A stretch of DNA of 22,732 nt, taken from the NCBI GenBank assembly GCA_910587305.1, contig CAJUKV010000048.1, positions 1 through 22,732 on the forward strand. The letters are read 5' to 3'. Position 1 is the first letter of the stretch, and each line of letters opens with the position of its first letter. The notes beneath the pieces were generated by a model. The model had not been told where the DNA came from, ran no database searches, and saw only the letters and a program-made list of their open reading frames with translations. This DNA is from an uncultured Lachnospiraceae bacterium. GTDB lineage: Bacteria > Bacillota > Clostridia > Lachnospirales > Lachnospiraceae. Positions 21,099 to 22,732 of this stretch are shown here, piece after piece. A program made the translations under genes and the position numbers.

Positions 21099-22703
21099 AT
21101 GATTTATCTTTTACATATATCTGATCTGCATCTTGTGACTGATCCGCAGTGGAATAATATGAAAAATGCGATATTGTATTCCGTTCGTGAGAAGCTCTCT
21201 CATATTGGCAGTGGACAAAAACTTTTGGTTATTACAGGTGATTTTCATAATTTTGTGCAAAATGATTATACCCAAGCGGAAAATTTTCTTCCACAATTAT
21301 TTGACGCTATGGGGATTGAACCGGATAAAGATGTTTTTGTAATTCCTGGCAACCATGATATATTCACGCCCGACCCTCTAAAGAGAGGCAGGGCATTAGC
21401 AATTGAGGCGGTCAGGTCTAACCCACATATGCTTCAAACAGGAATGGATGATCTTCTTTCCAGCTATGATAAGTATATTGAATTTGTTCAAAAATTAGGG
21501 GTCTATCCATCAGACTGTGGCAGACTTCCTGTCCATGCTCATGTTCGGTCATGGCGGAACAAGTTGAATATACTTCATTTAAATACGACGTTGATTGCAG
21601 ATGGCCAAAAAGGCTGTCAAATGGTTGATACACTTGCCGCTACGTCTGATGATGTTCGCAGACAGTTGCATATGGGCAATTTGCCACGCATTGCAATTGG
21701 TCATAACAGTTATTTTGATTTGCTGGATGAACATAGAACACAGTTATCGGCAATGTTCCTGCAAGAATATGTCAGCGCTTATTTGTGTGGCGATAAACAC
21801 CAAAGAAATTCCGTGAGAGAAAAAAATAGAATCACATTAAGTGGAAAACTATCTGCGATTACTATTCCCAATATTGTTTCATATAAAAGTTCAACGGATG
21901 AAGGCGATACATATTCGGATTTTGGAATGATTTGGCATATATGGGATGAAAAAACAGGCCGTGTCGAGCTTGAATTTATGAGATGGGATCCCCAGGACCA
22001 AGCGGAATTACAGCCGGATGGGAATGATTTCTATGAGTTTCGAAAATTGAAACAGGCCGCTGCATCAATTTCCGTTACGGATAATGACGACAGTTGCTGG
22101 AGACGAAATAATTATATATTAGAAAAAAGTAAGATTGAGATAAAGAATTTTCATGTACGTAATTTTTTGCGGGGCGGCCGTTGTGAATGGAATCTGGCTT
22201 TTTCAAACAGGATTGTTTTGCGAGAAATCGTGGATGAATTATATGATTGTGCAATTGACGGGGGCACTTATGCGCTTGTAGGTCCCGGAGGAGAAGGAAA
22301 AACCACTATACTTATGCAGCTGTGTGCGAAACTGATATCAGATAAAATTCCCATATTTTATTACCGTGGGTATGGCCTATTAAAGTTTCCGGATCACATT
22401 CCCGATAAAGCCGTTTTTATTATAGATAATCCTTCTGGCAGTATAAAGTTTAAGCAATTTTTAGAGTCAATTATTGAGAATGGACAGACATTGATTGTAG
22501 GAGCGCGCCAAAATGAATGGAATATATTGAAAACGTCTCTTATGATTCCGGATAGAATGGTATTGGAAATTCCAATTCAAAAGCTAACAGCAAAAGAATC
22601 ATGGCGTTTTGCGGAGTGTATGATTGATAATCTAAAATGCGCAATGAGCAAAAAAGACATGAAGAATTTATTCTATAACACCACTTTACAACTTTTGAGC
22701 TAA
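21099..22703 (+). CDS. Calcineurin-like phosphoesterase fused to a P-loop (STAND/NACHT-like) NTPase, probably truncated
   Basis: This is a 534-residue protein from ATG 21099 (AAAGAGG site). A longer frame from 20910 lacks conservation-like sequence. Residues 1-240 are a metallophosphoesterase with metal motifs HISDLHL (Asp9, His11), TGDFH (Asp48), GNHD (Asn85, His86), GHN (His202) and GDKH (His234, in place of the usual GHxH). After a linker (about 300-385) comes a P-loop domain: Walker A GPGGEGKTT (395-403), Walker B VFIIDN (439-444) and a LIVGARQNEW strand, in STAND/NACHT style. The frame ends at residue 534, soon after the NTPase core. STAND proteins normally continue with a winged helix and a long repeat sensor, so this is probably truncated or frameshifted. 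Effector-plus-STAND proteins are known in antiphage defence; a role here is inference. Confidence 0.75.
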   Translation: MIYLLHISDLHLVTDPQWNNMKNAILYSVREKLSHIGSGQKLLVITGDFHNFVQNDYTQAENFLPQLFDAMGIEPDKDVFVIPGNHDIFTPDPLKRGRALAIEAVRSNPHMLQTGMDDLLSSYDKYIEFVQKLGVYPSDCGRLPVHAHVRSWRNKLNILHLNTTLIADGQKGCQMVDTLAATSDDVRRQLHMGNLPRIAIGHNSYFDLLDEHRTQLSAMFLQEYVSAYLCGDKHQRNSVREKNRITLSGKLSAITIPNIVSYKSSTDEGDTYSDFGMIWHIWDEKTGRVELEFMRWDPQDQAELQPDGNDFYEFRKLKQAAASISVTDNDDSCWRRNNYILEKSKIEIKNFHVRNFLRGGRCEWNLAFSNRIVLREIVDELYDCAIDGGTYALVGPGGEGKTTILMQLCAKLISDKIPIFYYRGYGLLKFPDHIPDKAVFIIDNPSGSIKFKQFLESIIENGQTLIVGARQNEWNILKTSLMIPDRMVLEIPIQKLTAKESWRFAECMIDNLKCAMSKKDMKNLFYNTTLQLLS

Positions 22704-22732
22704 GCTGTTTCTCCCAGGCATAGTCTTCGTAA
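22704..22732. other. Window end after the NTPase stop
   Basis: The last 29 bases are too short to judge. No continuation of the NTPase is visible: the alternative frames across the stop also close within about 15 codons. Confidence 0.3.

Overview
The window reads as a chromosomal stretch from a Gram-positive, low-to-moderate GC, spore-forming member of the Clostridia, most likely Lachnospiraceae. The grounds are strong AGGAGG-type ribosome sites, the protein families present (HxlR, OmpR-type two-component pair, Csp-like S8 protease, P47-like TULIP protein) and a high load of palindromic intergenic repeats. The taxonomic call is inference; no rRNA or other marker gene is present.

Bases 1-5460 are a patchwork of small accessory genes. 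In order they are a DUF1801 protein cut by the window edge, a DUF5655 protein, and an arr-type rifamycin ADP-ribosyltransferase gene split by a 194-bp palindromic MITE-like element with 10-bp target duplications. Next come a cupin gene whose stop codon lies in a second palindromic element, a frameshifted AraC regulator, and an HxlR regulator divergent from a radical SAM gene. A 31-codon remnant of a second radical SAM paralogue and an unrecognised 50-aa gene close the region. Two inverted copies of a hairpin repeat bracket the cupin/AraC pair.

Bases 5464-16242 hold one functional block. A histidine kinase and OmpR-type response regulator are transcribed leftward. Divergent from them is a five-gene operon encoding three different HlyD/MacA-like membrane-fusion proteins, a MacB-like permease and its ATPase. 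Three tandem adaptors, several with long Ser/Gly/Asn-, Met/Pro/Gly- or acid-rich low-complexity segments, are unusual for a monoderm. Direct repeats of TTCA at 10-11 bp spacing upstream of the operon are a plausible site for the response regulator.

Bases 16243-20615 carry a GRAM/PH-domain protein, a Csp-like subtilisin with an intact catalytic triad and a possible sigma-K-like promoter, and a convergent gene for a P47-like TULIP protein with a C-terminal hydrophobic segment. A 119-base structured repeat found in the leader of the exporter operon recurs between the protease and the P47-like gene.

Bases 20616-22732 carry a calcineurin-like phosphoesterase fused to a P-loop NTPase. This resembles the effector-plus-STAND layout of prokaryotic defence proteins, but the ORF stops early, before any sensor region. 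Together with the triple-adaptor exporter it is the best candidate for an undescribed system here.
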